From: Terriglobus sp. RCC_193
Lineage (GTDB): Bacteria; Acidobacteriota; Terriglobia; Terriglobales; Acidobacteriaceae
Assembly (NCBI RefSeq): GCF_041355105.1
Contig: NZ_JBFUPK010000002.1
Coordinates: forward strand, 1 to 64,000
DNA: 64,000 nt
Reading direction: 5' to 3'
Shown: in pieces, positions 14,404 through 21,897 of the stretch
How the letters are laid out: each line of letters starts with the position of its first letter
How positions within the stretch are numbered: position 1 is the first letter of the stretch
Translations under genes and position numbers: made by a program
Notes under the pieces: model-generated
What the model saw: the letters and a program-made list of their open reading frames with translations, nothing else
What the model was told of the DNA's origin: nothing
Database searches by the model: none

Positions 14404-17007
14404 ATGGACCTGCCGCAGGCGTCTCCTGCGAATCCCGGAAATTCTGACCCCTCCTCGAGCGACTCCGGTCGCAATCTCGAGGCGGCTGTACCCGCGCTCA
14501 CGCCGCTGTCGCCGCAGGATTCCCATCGCCGTGCGCCAACTCTTCCCGTCGCCAACGGCATCGAAGCCATGCTGGAGATGGACAACGCTGCGAATCTCGC
14601 CGAACCCGAAGGCTCGCTGACGCCCGCAGAAACCACGCCAGCGCCGCAGCCCTCCGGCAACCCGCGGTCCGCGCAATACCTCCCAACCTTCCCCGCCGCG
14701 CTCACCACGCAGATCGACGCGGACTTCGAAACCCTCCTCGAAACCGTCCACGACGCGCGCCCCGCCGACGACCTCGAAATCATCCGCGCCGCATGGCTCT
14801 TCTGTCTCTCGCAACACGAAGGCCAGAAGCGCGCCTCCGGCGAACCCTACGTCATCCATCCCCTCGAAGTCGGCCAGGTCCTTGCCGAAATGAAGATGGA
14901 CTCCACCGCCATCGCCGCAGGCCTCCTCCACGACGCCGTCGAAGACACCGACGTCTCCACCCAGGAGATCTCCCGTCGCTTCGGCCCCCAGGTCGCGCAC
15001 ATCGTCGAAGGCGTCACCAAGCTCGACCGCATCAAGTTCGCGAACAAGGAAGACCACCAGGCCGAGAACATCCGCAAGATGCTCCTCGCGATGGTCTCGG
15101 ACATCCGCGTCGTCCTCATCAAGATGGCGGACCGCCTGCACAACATGCGCACCCTCGCGCACCTGAAGCCGGAAAAGCAGACGCGCATCGCCAAAGAGAC
15201 CCTCGAAATCTACGCGCCACTCGCCCACCGCCTCGGCATGGGTAAGCTCCGCGGCGAATTCGAAGACCTCGCCTTCCAGTACGTCGATCCCGAACGCTAC
15301 CTCCAGCTCGCGCAGGACGTCGAGATGCTCCGCAACCGCGGCGGCTCCGAATTCCTCAGCACCATCGCGGACCGCCTCAACCTCGAGCTCACCCGTCACG
15401 GCCTCCCCGGCCGCGTCGAGTTCCGTATCAAGCGCCTCTACTCCATCAACTCCAAGCTGCAGGCGCACGCCGCCGAGGGCGGATCACCCGAACTCAATTC
15501 CGTCCACGACCTCTTCGCCGTCCGCGTCATCACGCAGACCGTGCAGGACTGCTACGCAATCCTCGGCCTCCTCCACAGCATCTGGCGCCCCGTCCCCGGC
15601 CGCATCAAGGACTTCATCGCCATGCCGCGCCCCAACCTCTACCAGTCGCTGCACACCACGCTCGTAGGGGAAGGCGGCTACCAGTTTGAAGTCCAGATCC
15701 GTACCGAGGAGATGCACCGCATCGCCGAAGACGGCATCGCCGCCCACTGGAAATACAAGGCCAACGAAACCGTCAACGCCAAGGACGAGCAGCGCCTCGC
15801 CTGGGTCCGCCAGCTCATGGAATGGCAGAAGGAGATGACCGACCCCAACGAGTTCATGTCGACCCTCAAGATCGACCTGTACCCCGAAGAGGTCTACACC
15901 TTCACCCCCAAGGGCAAAGTCGTCGTCCTGCCCAAAGACGCCACCCCCATCGACTTCGCCTACACCATCCACACGGAAGTCGGCCACTCCACCACCGGCG
16001 CCAAGGTCAACGGCCGCATCGTCCCCCTGCGCCACCGTCTCCGCAACGGCGACATCGTCGAAATCACCACGCAGACCGGCCACACGCCCTCGCGCGACTG
16101 GCTCAGCTTCGTCAAGTCCTCACGTGCCCGCAACAAGATCAAGCACTGGCTCAACGAGCATCAGCGCGAACGCGCCATTGAGATAGGTCGTAAGTTACTT
16201 GAGCGCGAAGCCCGTAAGTTCAAAGTAAGTCTGCATAAGGTATCTGACGAGGATTACACTCGCGCCGCCAACGACTACGGCCTCGGCAACGCAGCCGACT
16301 TACTCGGAGCCATCGGCTTCGGTAAGTACAGCGCACGCCAAACGCTGAATAAGTTAGTCCCCGGCAGCACCACCGGCCACAACGCCGAAGGCCACGAGAG
16401 CAACGAACAACGAGCAGCGGGAGCAACGAGCAGTACCGGCACGGGTATCAATTCCGGCGCACCCGCCGGCCCCGGAAACACCCTCGCCGGCATGTCCGAC
16501 GCCATCAAGCGCGTCTACTTCGGCAAAGGTTCTGAGTCACTCCAGGTCGAAGGTCAGAACGACTTACTCGTCTACCGCGCCCGTTGTTGTAACCCCATCC
16601 GCGGCGAAGAAATCGTGGGCTATGTCACCAGGGGCAAAGGCGTCGCCGTCCACGCCCGAAGCTGTCCCAACGTCCAGAACTTGTTATACGAGAGCGACCG
16701 CCGCATCAACGTCGAATGGGCCCCTGAAGCCCCCAGCGCAGCAGGCGGCCCCAAGCCCACCCGCTACCCCGTCCGCCTCATCATCACCTGCGACGACCGC
16801 AGCGGCATGCTCAAAGAACTAACGGCCATCATCTCCGACGACGACACCAACATCCGCTCCGTCGACAGCCGAGCCAACGACGACGGCACTACAGCCACCG
16901 TCGAATTCGTAGTAGAGACGCTCGACCTACGCCACCTGAACAAACTCACCGTAGACCTAAGAAGAGTCCCAGGCGTCCGCGAAGTCCAACGCGTCTCGAA
17001 AATCTAA
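14404..17007 (+). CDS. relA: Bifunctional (p)ppGpp synthetase/hydrolase Rel
   Basis: Stringent-response enzyme, 867 residues. After a disordered 100-residue N-terminal extension come the HD hydrolase domain (GLLHDAVEDT near residue 176), the synthetase domain with RIKDFIAMP near 400 (the RXKD signature of bifunctional enzymes), TGS (about 490-560), the Cys-containing RIS/ZFD segment (RARCCNPIRGEEIVGY with a later Cys) and a C-terminal ACT domain (about 790-866). Both activities are therefore expected. Residues about 655-700, between the helical and RIS parts, are a Gly/Ala/Ser/Thr-rich linker with several TTA leucine codons, unlike the rest. No clear ribosome-binding site precedes the ATG. 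Confidence 0.93.
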   Translation: MDLPQASPANPGNSDPSSSDSGRNLEAAVPALTPLSPQDSHRRAPTLPVANGIEAMLEMDNAANLAEPEGSLTPAETTPAPQPSGNPRSAQYLPTFPAALTTQIDADFETLLETVHDARPADDLEIIRAAWLFCLSQHEGQKRASGEPYVIHPLEVGQVLAEMKMDSTAIAAGLLHDAVEDTDVSTQEISRRFGPQVAHIVEGVTKLDRIKFANKEDHQAENIRKMLLAMVSDIRVVLIKMADRLHNMRTLAHLKPEKQTRIAKETLEIYAPLAHRLGMGKLRGEFEDLAFQYVDPERYLQLAQDVEMLRNRGGSEFLSTIADRLNLELTRHGLPGRVEFRIKRLYSINSKLQAHAAEGGSPELNSVHDLFAVRVITQTVQDCYAILGLLHSIWRPVPGRIKDFIAMPRPNLYQSLHTTLVGEGGYQFEVQIRTEEMHRIAEDGIAAHWKYKANETVNAKDEQRLAWVRQLMEWQKEMTDPNEFMSTLKIDLYPEEVYTFTPKGKVVVLPKDATPIDFAYTIHTEVGHSTTGAKVNGRIVPLRHRLRNGDIVEITTQTGHTPSRDWLSFVKSSRARNKIKHWLNEHQRERAIEIGRKLLEREARKFKVSLHKVSDEDYTRAANDYGLGNAADLLGAIGFGKYSARQTLNKLVPGSTTGHNAEGHESNEQRAAGATSSTGTGINSGAPAGPGNTLAGMSDAIKRVYFGKGSESLQVEGQNDLLVYRARCCNPIRGEEIVGYVTRGKGVAVHARSCPNVQNLLYESDRRINVEWAPEAPSAAGGPKPTRYPVRLIITCDDRSGMLKELTAIISDDDTNIRSVDSRANDDGTTATVEFVVETLDLRHLNKLTVDLRRVPGVREVQRVSKI

Positions 17008-17410
17008 AGTTTGATATCCATGTTTCTGCGTGACCTTTTCAATTCGGCAAACGGCTCAATGAATGCTCGCTTGTTCCTCAAGAGAGCAAGCATTATGTCG
17101 ACTGCGAAAAGACGAACACGCCAGATAAGGAAAATAAGAACAGCAAACAGTCCAGTGCCGGGTACGTTACGTACAGAGTTAGTACCCTCAATTTGGCGCC
17201 CCTATTTCCCAAAGCATCGCCTGCGCTCGACATAAACATGAACTCTGTGGTGTTTATTATGATGGAGTTTTTCCATTCTTATGCGGTTGCCCCTGTCATG
17301 GCGGCATAGCACATATCGTGCGACAAGACATCTCCCGATAATTCGATCTCCGATTACTTGACAAACAAGCGGCGAAAGACGCTCCATCGCGCGAAGCGCG
17401 ACTTCTTTCG
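17008..17410. other. Lower-GC stretch without a convincing gene
   Basis: Base composition is visibly more AT-rich than the flanking genes. On the minus strand short frames such as 17202-17387 (60 residues) and an overlapping frame with a hydrophobic segment (CLLFLFSLSGVFVF) are interrupted by stops, and none has a good ribosome-binding site. It looks like degraded or foreign DNA between rel and the transposase element. No function can be assigned. Confidence 0.5.
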
Positions 17411-17976
17411 GAAGGGCAGGGCTTCAGCCCTGCCGTAAACACCCGCTAAAAGAGGGGGCTTTAGCCCCGGAGGGAATCTCCCCCACACAACCGGGAGCTA
17501 ACGGAAGACCACGCATACTCCTCCGCCTTCTCACAAAGCCCCGCCACCACCGGATTCATCTCGATATACCGCTTATGAGTCTCAAAATCCGAGATGTCCC
17601 GGCAGCGATGATCCGTATACCGCTTCTGCCAAACATCCCGTAGCCCACCAAACTCCTTGTGATACCGAAACGAAAAGCCACCCTTAATCAACTGCATCGA
17701 GCGCTCCAACGTACTCGAAGGCGTCAACAACACATGCAGATGATCCGGCATGATCACAAACGAATGCAGCTTATAGTGCTCCCGATACTGCTGAAGCACT
17801 TCAAACATCAACGCCGCATTCCGCTCCATGTGAAATAGGCGCCGCTTCGAAGCGCAATTCACCGTAACAAAGTAAGTCCCGAAGTTATCTGCGCGATCCG
17901 TAGCCTTCATTCCCTCAGCGGCTAAAGCCTAACTCCTGAACGGCAGTGTACGGCAGGGCTGAAGCCCTGCCCTTCC
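17411..17976 (-). mobile_element. RAYT transposase flanked by inverted REP palindromes
   Basis: The transposase gene 17461-17910 is framed symmetrically. On the left are GGCAGGGCT-TC-AGCCCTGCC (17415-17434) and GGGGCT-TT-AGCCCC (17455-17468). On the right are a decayed inverted copy of the second (around 17912-17931) and GGCAGGGCT-GA-AGCCCTGCC (17952-17971). The outer palindromes are inverted relative to each other (TTC versus GAA loops). This matches REP/BIME units associated with a REP-associated tyrosine transposase. Confidence 0.75.
17461..17910 (-). CDS. REP-associated tyrosine transposase (Y1/HUH family)
   Basis: 149 residues. The HUH metal site is MPDHLHVLL (His57, His59). The C-terminal part RYIEMNPVVAGL carries the candidate catalytic Tyr115, and EYAWSS is a typical RAYT/IS200-like ending. 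Such enzymes cut single-stranded DNA at REP palindromes and probably disperse them. The gene is complete, with ATG at 17910. The stop codon lies at the edge of a REP palindrome. Related palindromes are found at 10314-10368, 11174-11193 and 44271-44284, which this enzyme may have spread. Full length and intact motifs suggest that it is still functional. Confidence 0.87.
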   Translation of the reverse strand: MKATDRADNFGTYFVTVNCASKRRLFHMERNAALMFEVLQQYREHYKLHSFVIMPDHLHVLLTPSSTLERSMQLIKGGFSFRYHKEFGGLRDVWQKRYTDHRCRDISDFETHKRYIEMNPVVAGLCEKAEEYAWSSVSSRLCGGDSLRG

Positions 17977-17988
17977 GAAAGAACATTT

Positions 17989-18369
17989 TCAATTCCCCCG
18001 CGTACTCGAACTTAGCGCCCTCGTCGTAAACCCACCAACCAGGCACTCGTCCTCGAAATACATCCAGTCGCTCAGTTGCGAAAGATTGATTGGCACCCGC
18101 TGCATATACGTCAGCGTTGATATTTGAGGTTCGTTCGCAACAACACCGGTCGGAGGATCGGACGCAAGATCGAGATCAGCCATCCAGACATGCTCAACAG
18201 CATCGCCGTCTTCAAAACAGATTTTCACCAGGAACGACGTTTGATTGGGTCTCTGCGCAAAGAACTGATCTAGAAATTGGCGAAAAGTGGCGCGAGCCTC
18301 GTTAATCGCAGCGTACATGGCGTCGTTGTCACCGGACACCGCTACAAGGTTCTCATCATCCTCAGGCAT
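17989..18369 (-). CDS. DUF2314-like protein
   Basis: 126 residues without signal peptide. The C-terminal two thirds look like the DUF2314 (YegJ-type) family: FLVKICFEDGDAVEHVWMADL, then NEPQ, and the closing SDWMYFEDECLVGGFTTRAL. The N-terminal MPEDDE with MYAAINEARATFRQFLDQF also fits. The biochemical role of the family is unknown. It lies next to the RAYT element and outside any operon. Confidence 0.7.
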   Translation of the reverse strand: MPEDDENLVAVSGDNDAMYAAINEARATFRQFLDQFFAQRPNQTSFLVKICFEDGDAVEHVWMADLDLASDPPTGVVANEPQISTLTYMQRVPINLSQLSDWMYFEDECLVGGFTTRALSSSTRGN

Positions 18370-18493
18370 ACCTGAAAGTAAGGTTGAGGTTGGAAGCTGT
18401 CAAGTCCCAAAACCATCCAACCTAAACAAACCAAAGCAAATAGAGTTGGCATGTTATTTCCCCCAACTCACTACAATAGAAACAGGACAAGAA

Positions 18494-18516
18494 AGGGCCG
18501 CGCATCGCGCGGCCCT
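18494..18516. terminator. GC-rich hairpin
   Basis: A 9-bp stem AGGGCCGCG (18494-18502) pairs with 18508-18516, loop CATCG, and a short CCTTTT follows. It lies in the 347-base gap between the DUF2314-like gene and the next plus-strand gene and may be a terminator of an unseen short transcript. Confidence 0.5.
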
Positions 18517-18524
18517 AACCCTTT

Positions 18525-18608
18525 TAGAAAGACGATTTTGCCCCTAACCACAATGGAAAGAGGATTTTAGCGACACCAGCGCCGTAACCCCAATAGAAAG
18601 ACGATTTT
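18525..18608. repeat. Three copies of a 15-bp motif
   Basis: TAGAAAGACGATTTT occurs at 18525-18539 and 18594-18608, and as TGGAAAGAGGATTTT at 18554-18568. All are in the same orientation, spaced 29 and 40 bases apart, and each is preceded by a TAACC sequence. They may be protein-binding sites or remnants of a mobile element. Confidence 0.75.
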
Positions 18609-18643
18609 AGAAAAACAGGGGAGGGGGTACCCCTCCCCGCCAC

Positions 18644-18673
18644 AGGCCAGCCGAAAGGCTGGCCTTCGTCTTT
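18644..18673 (+). terminator. Hairpin AGGCCAGCC-GAAA-GGCTGGCCT
   Basis: A perfect 9-bp stem with a GAAA tetraloop (18644-18665) is followed by TTCGTCTTT. A second palindrome, GGGGAGGGG-GT-ACCCCTCCCC-like, lies just before it at about 18618-18638. Both are upstream of the gene at 18717 and could insulate it from upstream transcription. Confidence 0.65.
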
Positions 18674-18716
18674 CCCCAGAGCAACGAGAGAAACGAACAA
18701 CGAGGAAACGAGAGAA

Positions 18717-19169
18717 ATGAACTACCGAATCTGCCGTCACATCCGCTCCAACGGAGACCGCTGCCAATCGCCGCGCCTTCTCAAAGCCGACTTCTGCTAC
18801 TTCCACAACCGCCTGCACCAGCAGCATCGCAGAGCCATCGCTCCCCAGCGAAGCTCTGAGGTCATGCTTCCCGTTCTCGACAAGTCTGGCACGCTCGTCG
18901 GCATGGAACCCGCGCCCAGCCAGACACTCGACCTCGGCCCGCTGGAAGACCGAACCTCCGTCCAGATGGCCATCTCCACCGTGCTCAACGCCTTAGCCGC
19001 AGGCCGCCTCGAGCAATCCCGAGCCACCGCATTGCTCTACGGTCTCCAGCTCGCCAGCACCAACTGCGTCTCCCGCCGTTTCGACCACAGCTACGCCGTC
19101 GAACCCGTCCACGACGTGGAGATCACTCCCGAAGGCGACACCCTCGCACCCGAACGCGATACGCGCTAA
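18717..19169 (+). CDS. Unknown protein with N-terminal Cys/His zinc-binding-like motif
   Basis: 150 residues. The first 30 carry Cys6-x-His8, Cys16, Cys27-x-x-His30 (CRHIRSNGDRC then ADFCYFH), a spacing suggesting one bound zinc. The next segment is basic (RLHQQHRRAI). The remainder (SVQMAISTVLNALAAGRLEQSRATALLYGLQLAS) is a predicted helical region, and the C-terminus is acidic. No family is recognised. The A-rich purine leader GAGGAAACGAGAGAA provides the ribosome-binding site. It heads a run of small plus-strand unknown genes. Confidence 0.65.
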   Translation: MNYRICRHIRSNGDRCQSPRLLKADFCYFHNRLHQQHRRAIAPQRSSEVMLPVLDKSGTLVGMEPAPSQTLDLGPLEDRTSVQMAISTVLNALAAGRLEQSRATALLYGLQLASTNCVSRRFDHSYAVEPVHDVEITPEGDTLAPERDTR

Positions 19170-19321
19170 AGTCGCAGCCGTTGAACATAATGTCGCGCAT
19201 CCAGCAGTTTCTCGCGGAAAGGACTATGCTTGGAGCAGTACCTCTTTCTCGCCTCTAGTCCCTCCCCGGGACTTTACCTCTAGACGAGCGCACTTCCGCA
19301 AGTCAGCCGTCTGGAGTGGAT

Positions 19322-19732
19322 ATGACCACGTACGAAACGAAAGATGTCGTCTTTTACGGCGCTCTGCAACCTGCACCAAGACCTGTTTGGGCGCCAGAAA
19401 TACCCGTCGGCCTCGAGCTTTGTCGCCGTTCGCAACAGCCAACTCGCTATGCCATCCTCTCGCAAAGTCGCCTGGAGCTGGATAACCCGGACAACACTCC
19501 CGCCATCAGCATGTGGCCTTATCTGATTGCTTCTGCACAAACGCAACGCCTGAACGAGATCAGCATATACACCGAGAAAGGCACCTCAGCGGACAAACTG
19601 CGCTTCCTCTACCTGAACGACTTCGCCCTGTGCATCTGGAATGAGATGGACAAACACATTCAGGTGATGGGACGTCTCCACCGCCCCCCACGGTGCGCCG
19701 TACTCTCCTTCGGCATGCCTTTCTCAGATTAA
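19322..19732 (+). CDS. Unknown protein, 136 residues
   Basis: ATG 19322 has GGAG five to nine bases upstream; an in-frame GTG two codons earlier is less likely. The sequence is soluble, without signal peptide or membrane segment (MTTYETKDVVFYGALQPAP ... FALCIWNEMDKHIQVMGRLH). No motif is recognised. Codon use is like that of its neighbours. It follows a 150-base gap with no clear features. Confidence 0.5.
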   Translation: MTTYETKDVVFYGALQPAPRPVWAPEIPVGLELCRRSQQPTRYAILSQSRLELDNPDNTPAISMWPYLIASAQTQRLNEISIYTEKGTSADKLRFLYLNDFALCIWNEMDKHIQVMGRLHRPPRCAVLSFGMPFSD

Positions 19733-19781
19733 GTCCAATATTTCAACCAACCTGCAACTTATACGACGAAAGGCAGAAACC

Positions 19782-19940
19782 ATGAATCTGGATCAAGCAA
19801 AGGAAGCCCTCGCAACACAGCAGAGCGCATGGGACGAGGTCGTAAAGCAGCCCAACACCCTTGAGCGCAACATCGTCCTGGCCACACACCGCGAGGAGAT
19901 CGGCCGCCTCCAGAAGCTCATCCTCAAGACCAAGCAGTAA
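19782..19940 (+). CDS. Small helical protein, 52 residues
   Basis: ATG 19782 opens a 53-codon frame (MNLDQAKEALATQQSAW ... EEIGRLQKLILKTKQ). It is strongly amphipathic and charged, predicted as two helices or a short coiled coil. A weak GAAAGG precedes the start. A strong hairpin follows the stop, supporting a real transcript end. Function is unknown. Confidence 0.55.
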   Translation: MNLDQAKEALATQQSAWDEVVKQPNTLERNIVLATHREEIGRLQKLILKTKQ

Positions 19941-19963
19941 GCGGTCCTGTCCCATTACGGCGC

Positions 19964-19988
19964 AGCAGGACGAGGATGTCGTCCTGCT
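19964..19988 (+). terminator. Hairpin after small helical protein gene
   Basis: A perfect 10-bp stem AGCAGGACGA / TCGTCCTGCT (19964-19973 and 19979-19988) has a 5-base loop. It is 23 bases past the stop; no T-run. Confidence 0.6.
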
Positions 19989-20048
19989 CCCAAACCCGCG
20001 CAGCCGGAATCGTGGTCGGTAGAGTAAACTTCCGTCTTGGAGGCGAAC

Positions 20049-20519
20049 GTGAACCGAAACCCCATGCGATGGACCGCTCTACCTGCACTGCTGGGGATCG
20101 CCACCACGCTCACCGCCGCAACACCCACACCATTTACCAACCAGTCCAGGCCCATGAAGGCCCGCGTCCGCATCCTGGCCGCCAGCAGCACATCTCACCA
20201 GAGCTTTGCCGGCAATCAGGACGTCTACCTGGCTGACGTCAGCGTCAAAGGCAGCGACCACCAGTTCGTCAAGCTGGTCGACCAGTATCCCGGCTTCGGC
20301 CTGCCCGTCCGCCAGGACCTGCTCCGCAACCAGCAGGTCTTCGAGATGAAGGTCACGCGCGAACCGGAATGCGACGCCCGCGCCACGGAGATCTTCCTCC
20401 GCCCCGGCGACTCCGTCCTCTACGACGGCAGCGTCCGCGACATGCTCAACACGCACGCCGCAGACCCCATCCCCTGCTACAAGACCCTGCACCAGACCAT
20501 CAAGCTGGCCAAAAAGTAG
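20049..20519 (+). CDS. Secreted unknown protein, 156 residues
   Basis: The GTG at 20049 is chosen because GGAGG lies six bases upstream; the frame starts earlier at a TTG within that ribosome-binding site. The N-terminus MNRNPMRWTALPALLGIA is a signal peptide. The mature part is beta-rich (VYLADVSVKGSDHQFVKLVD, VFEMKVTREPECD, EIFLRPGDSVLYDGS). It has two Cys, in PECD and PCYK, which could form a disulfide. No family is recognised. Convergent with the SGNH hydrolase. Confidence 0.6.
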   Translation: MNRNPMRWTALPALLGIATTLTAATPTPFTNQSRPMKARVRILAASSTSHQSFAGNQDVYLADVSVKGSDHQFVKLVDQYPGFGLPVRQDLLRNQQVFEMKVTREPECDARATEIFLRPGDSVLYDGSVRDMLNTHAADPIPCYKTLHQTIKLAKK

Positions 20520-20553
20520 CTGCAGAAACAGCGCAAAAACAGCGAATCAATCG

Positions 20554-21792
20554 CTATTTGCGGAACAGTTTCAGGTCAATTCCCGCAGCCATCGCCATAT
20601 AACCAGCGTCCGAAGGATGAAGATGATCGCCTGAATCATACTTCGGGTTGAACTGCAGCGGATGCTGCGGATCGGCAATGATCTTGTCGAAGTCGATCAC
20701 ACCATCGAACAGCTTGCTGGTGCGGAAGAACGTGTTCAGATGCTCGCGTATCTGTTCGCCATCTTCGCTGTAATACTTCGCACCTTCATACGGCGTCAGC
20801 GTCGCGGCAATGATCTTCAACCCCGCGGCATGCGCCTTGTTGGCCAGCGTCGTATAAGCGTCCAGCATCTCCTTCTCAGTGATCGCGTCCACAGGCGCAC
20901 GATGCATGTTGCCAATGTCGTTGATCCCATCCATCAGCACCACGTACTTCGCCCCAGGCTGCTTCACCACATCCCGGTCAAAGCGGTCCAGCGCACTGGG
21001 CCCCGCGCCGAACTTCAGCACGCGGTTCCCGCTAATGCCCACATTCAGGATGCCAAGCCGCCTGGTCTTCTTATTGGCAGCTAACAGAGGAGCAAGCTGA
21101 TCCGGCCACCGCCGATTCATATCCGGAGTAGACCGCGCACCATCCGTAATGGAATCGCCGATGGTAACGATGGCGGCGGAATGCCTCGCCTTATCCACTT
21201 CGACGTCCTTCAGGAAGTACCAGGAACTCGTCTTAAGAACGCTCGGCACCGCTACGTCTGGAGACTCAAACTCCGGCGCTGCCACATCGCCGCCTGGCGC
21301 AAACCACGTCGTCGTCATTCCAAGCGAGTGATAAGTAATCGTCGGCATCGTCTGCGTCGGAATGGCAGTCGTGATCACGACATCGGAGAAGGTCGGCACC
21401 GTCTCCTTAACGGCATCGGAATAGGCAAACTGGCCGGGAGCAATGGTGATCTCCGGGTTCCCCGCGAAGGTAAGGGCCTTATCCGTTGCGGGGAGAATCT
21501 TCGATCCCGCCGCCAGAAACGCCATGTGCGCCGCGCGAATGTGCAGCGGTGTAGTGCCGAACTCGTTGGTAAAGGCAACACGCAGCCGCTTGCCCCCTTG
21601 ACTAATGTGTACGACTTGACGCACGGCCACATCGTCATACCCCAGCGGCAGCTTGACCTTGTCAGAGGGCTGCGCCAGAGGCATCGCCGCGCTGGTCCAG
21701 GTACCCACCCAATCCGAATCTTTCTGAGCAAATCCAGCAGCAGGCAGAAGAGAGGCCAGGACAAACAACGGCGCAGCAAGAGAAAGTCGCAT
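20554..21792 (-). CDS. Secreted SGNH/GDSL hydrolase with N-terminal beta domain
   Basis: 412 residues with a signal peptide (ends near GFAQ). Residues about 28-200 form a beta-rich module beginning WVGTWTSAAMPLAQ. The SGNH hydrolase domain follows in the usual order: block I IGDSITDGA, block II NVGISGNR, block III DGINDIGN and block V DHLHPSDAGY. The architecture is like acidobacterial and actinobacterial esterases acting on acylated sugars, but the substrate is not known. This is a useful contrast to the permuted enzyme at 152-835. It is divergent from ftsQ. Confidence 0.87.
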   Translation of the reverse strand: MRLSLAAPLFVLASLLPAAGFAQKDSDWVGTWTSAAMPLAQPSDKVKLPLGYDDVAVRQVVHISQGGKRLRVAFTNEFGTTPLHIRAAHMAFLAAGSKILPATDKALTFAGNPEITIAPGQFAYSDAVKETVPTFSDVVITTAIPTQTMPTITYHSLGMTTTWFAPGGDVAAPEFESPDVAVPSVLKTSSWYFLKDVEVDKARHSAAIVTIGDSITDGARSTPDMNRRWPDQLAPLLAANKKTRRLGILNVGISGNRVLKFGAGPSALDRFDRDVVKQPGAKYVVLMDGINDIGNMHRAPVDAITEKEMLDAYTTLANKAHAAGLKIIAATLTPYEGAKYYSEDGEQIREHLNTFFRTSKLFDGVIDFDKIIADPQHPLQFNPKYDSGDHLHPSDAGYMAMAAGIDLKLFRK

Positions 21793-21897
21793 GGGCGAAA
21801 TTGTATTCGGTCGCAGTCACCGGCCGCCGAGGGATTGCCCACTTAGGTTCCGGCACACCACTGTTTCCGTACGGATGCCACATCTCAGCACTGTAAG

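Noticed and set aside
18525-18608. CRISPR array
   Set aside because: The repeats are only 15 bp, with non-uniform intervals of 14 and 25 bases, and no leader or cas genes.
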